Source: Mycolicibacter virginiensis | Lineage (GTDB): Bacteria; Actinomycetota; Actinomycetes; Mycobacteriales; Mycobacteriaceae | Direction of reading: 5' to 3' | Assembly: GCF_022374935.2 (NCBI RefSeq) | Contig: NZ_CP092430.2 | Span: forward strand, 1,488,001-1,552,000 | Length of the DNA: 64,000 bases | Shown here: in pieces, positions 63,335-64,000 of the stretch | How positions within the stretch are numbered: the stretch's first letter is position 1 | How the letters are laid out: each line of letters starts with the position of its first letter | Made by a program: the position numbers and the translations under genes | The notes under the pieces: model-generated | The model's input: the letters and a program-made list of their open reading frames with translations, nothing else | Told to the model about the DNA's origin: nothing | The model's database searches: none

Positions 63335-63832
63335 TCAGCTTGCAGGTGGTGTGCCGAACTCGGCAAGGATCTTCTTGATCTTTGTTGTTGTATGTGCAGC
63401 CTTGACGTTGTACTGGGCCTCGGCGATCTTGCCCTGCTCGTCGACAACGAACGTCGAGCGAATGACGCCCTGCACGGTCTTGCCGTACATCTTCTTCTCG
63501 CCGTAGGCGCCCCAGGCCGCCAGCACCGACCGGTCCGGGTCGGACAGCAGCGGGAAGGTCAATCCCTCGGTGTCGCGGAACTTGGCCAGTTTGGCCGGCT
63601 TGTCGGGGGAGATGCCGACGACGTCGAGGCCGGCGTCGTTGAAGTCGCGCAGGTTGTCCCGGAAGTCGCAGGCCTGCTTGGTGCAACCGGGGGTCGACGC
63701 GGCCGGGTAGAAGTAGACGACGACGCGTCGCCCCCGGTAGTCGGCCAGCGACACGGTGTTGCCGTCGGCGTCGGGAAGACTGAACGCGGGCGCTTCATCG
63801 CCGGGCGCCAGGCGTGCGGTGTCGGTCAACAA
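63335..63832 (-). CDS. bcp: Bacterioferritin comigratory protein (thiol peroxidase) with element-supplied C-terminus
   Basis: A peroxiredoxin Q/Bcp of 165 residues that reduces peroxides. The peroxidatic Cys50 and resolving Cys55 are in STPGCTKQACDF; VQGVIRSTFVVDEQGKIAEAQYNV is the conserved late region. After QYNV the sequence is KAAHTTTKIKKIL and ends in PPAS, encoded by element DNA inside attR. The native end (QYNVRATGHVAKLRRDLSV) is stranded at 51225-51284. Start is a TTG at 63832 with GGGG upstream. The catalytic part is intact, so the fusion is likely functional. Confidence 0.93.
   Translation of the reverse strand: MLTDTARLAPGDEAPAFSLPDADGNTVSLADYRGRRVVVYFYPAASTPGCTKQACDFRDNLRDFNDAGLDVVGISPDKPAKLAKFRDTEGLTFPLLSDPDRSVLAAWGAYGEKKMYGKTVQGVIRSTFVVDEQGKIAEAQYNVKAAHTTTKIKKILAEFGTPPAS
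63405..63415. other. attR core of the integrative element
   Basis: ACGTTGTACTG here is identical to 51274-51284. It lies inside bcp (QYNV codons on the minus strand). Bases to the right are native bcp; bases to the left, down to the stop at 63335, are element DNA. Confidence 0.85.
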
Positions 63833-63921
63833 CTGCCCCTTTCTGCTCGCCGGAGCATGAGACGAACCCCGGCTGCTCTAGGGTAGTTCGATAGGGGCAG
63901 CATCGGACAGGGAGGACGACA

Positions 63922-64000
63922 GTGGCGGAACGCGATCCCGACACGATCAAGAAGGACATCGATCAGGCCCGCGAGCAGCTGGCGTCGACGGTCGATATTC
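63922..64000 (+). CDS. DUF3618 protein, N-terminal part (Rv2520c-like, cut by window edge)
   Basis: A GTG at 63922 with GGAGG 8-12 bp upstream starts AERDPDTIKKDIDQAREQLAS, a typical DUF3618 start (charged helix, then an expected membrane segment outside the window). It is divergent from bcp, as Rv2520c is near Rv2521. Role unknown; possibly membrane-associated. Confidence 0.85.
   Translation, partial: MAERDPDTIKKDIDQAREQLASTVDI

Larger units (their letters stand above)
51274..63415. mobile_element. Serine-integrase integrative element (12.1 kb), satellite-like, inserted in bcp
   Basis: The element is bounded by the 11-bp repeat, with the large serine integrase at the left end. Between are a minus-strand putative repressor and small genes. 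A replication pair (prim-pol and AAA ATPase), an unknown 271-residue protein, zinc-ribbon-like small proteins and a phage minor tail protein module follow. No terminase, portal, protease, capsid, tape-measure or lysin gene is seen. The size and the integrase-plus-primase core recall phiRv1 of M. tuberculosis, but the structural content is different. AT-rich codons and start/stop overlaps in the right half mark phage ancestry. Confidence 0.88.

Noticed and set aside
51274..63415. Reading the element as a decayed full prophage
   Set aside because: The ORFs are intact, overlaps between starts and stops are preserved, and both ends match exactly. Random decay would be expected to leave broken genes. 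A clean internal deletion cannot be fully excluded.

Overview
The window is high-GC DNA from a mycobacterium (Mycobacteriaceae). It carries a mycobacterial type I fatty acid synthase next to acpS, a PGRS glycine-rich protein, a NucS mismatch endonuclease, GlgE, and a gene order that follows two blocks of the Mycobacterium tuberculosis chromosome. Species cannot be named from the sequence. A non-tuberculous species is likely because PGRS-type sequence is present but the accessory content differs from M. tuberculosis.

Region 1 (1-32.5 kb) follows the Rv1318-Rv1343 order. It holds the glutaminase 3' end, a membrane adenylate cyclase, nucS, an Old-Yellow-Enzyme gene, a Rv1322-like gene, methylmalonyl-CoA epimerase, fadA4, a thioredoxin/TPR protein, glgB-glgE and glgP (alpha-glucan metabolism), a PGRS protein without a PE domain, an LpqM-like metalloprotease, dinG, pncB1, clpS, a DUF2017 protein, an S58-family peptidase, a rhomboid, murI, a Rv1339-like phosphodiesterase, rphA, a RdgB-like pyrophosphatase and lprD. 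Departures from M. tuberculosis order are the absence of mec-cysO-cysM between the S58 peptidase and the rhomboid, and an inserted TetR / isoprenylcysteine-methyltransferase-like / deazaflavin-reductase-like / IS110 cluster between the phosphodiesterase and rphA.

Region 2 (32.5-35.2 kb) is a junction with a frameshifted HTH/homing-endonuclease-like gene, tRNA-Leu(UAG), a small secreted protein and an MFS transporter. Region 3 (35.2-51.3 kb) follows the Rv2525c-Rv2521 order: a Tat-exported DUF1906 protein, fas, acpS, an M20 peptidase and finally bcp. An accessory block (APH-like kinase, LysR regulator, FAD oxidoreductase, VOC protein) sits between the M20 peptidase and bcp.

Region 4 (51.27-63.41 kb) is a compact integrative element of about 12.1 kb inserted into the 3' end of bcp by a large serine integrase. 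An 11-bp direct repeat marks attL and attR. The native last codons of bcp are stranded 12 kb away at the left end, while the element supplies a substitute C-terminus at the right end. The element has a primase-polymerase, an AAA helicase/ATPase, a putative repressor and several small zinc-ribbon-like proteins. It has no visible terminase, portal, capsid or lysis gene, but it does carry a full phage minor tail protein (Gp37-like) followed by a small gene and a secreted protein. This layout suggests a phage-satellite-like element with its own tail component and is the most notable discovery in the window. The window ends in a DUF3618 gene (Rv2520c-like).
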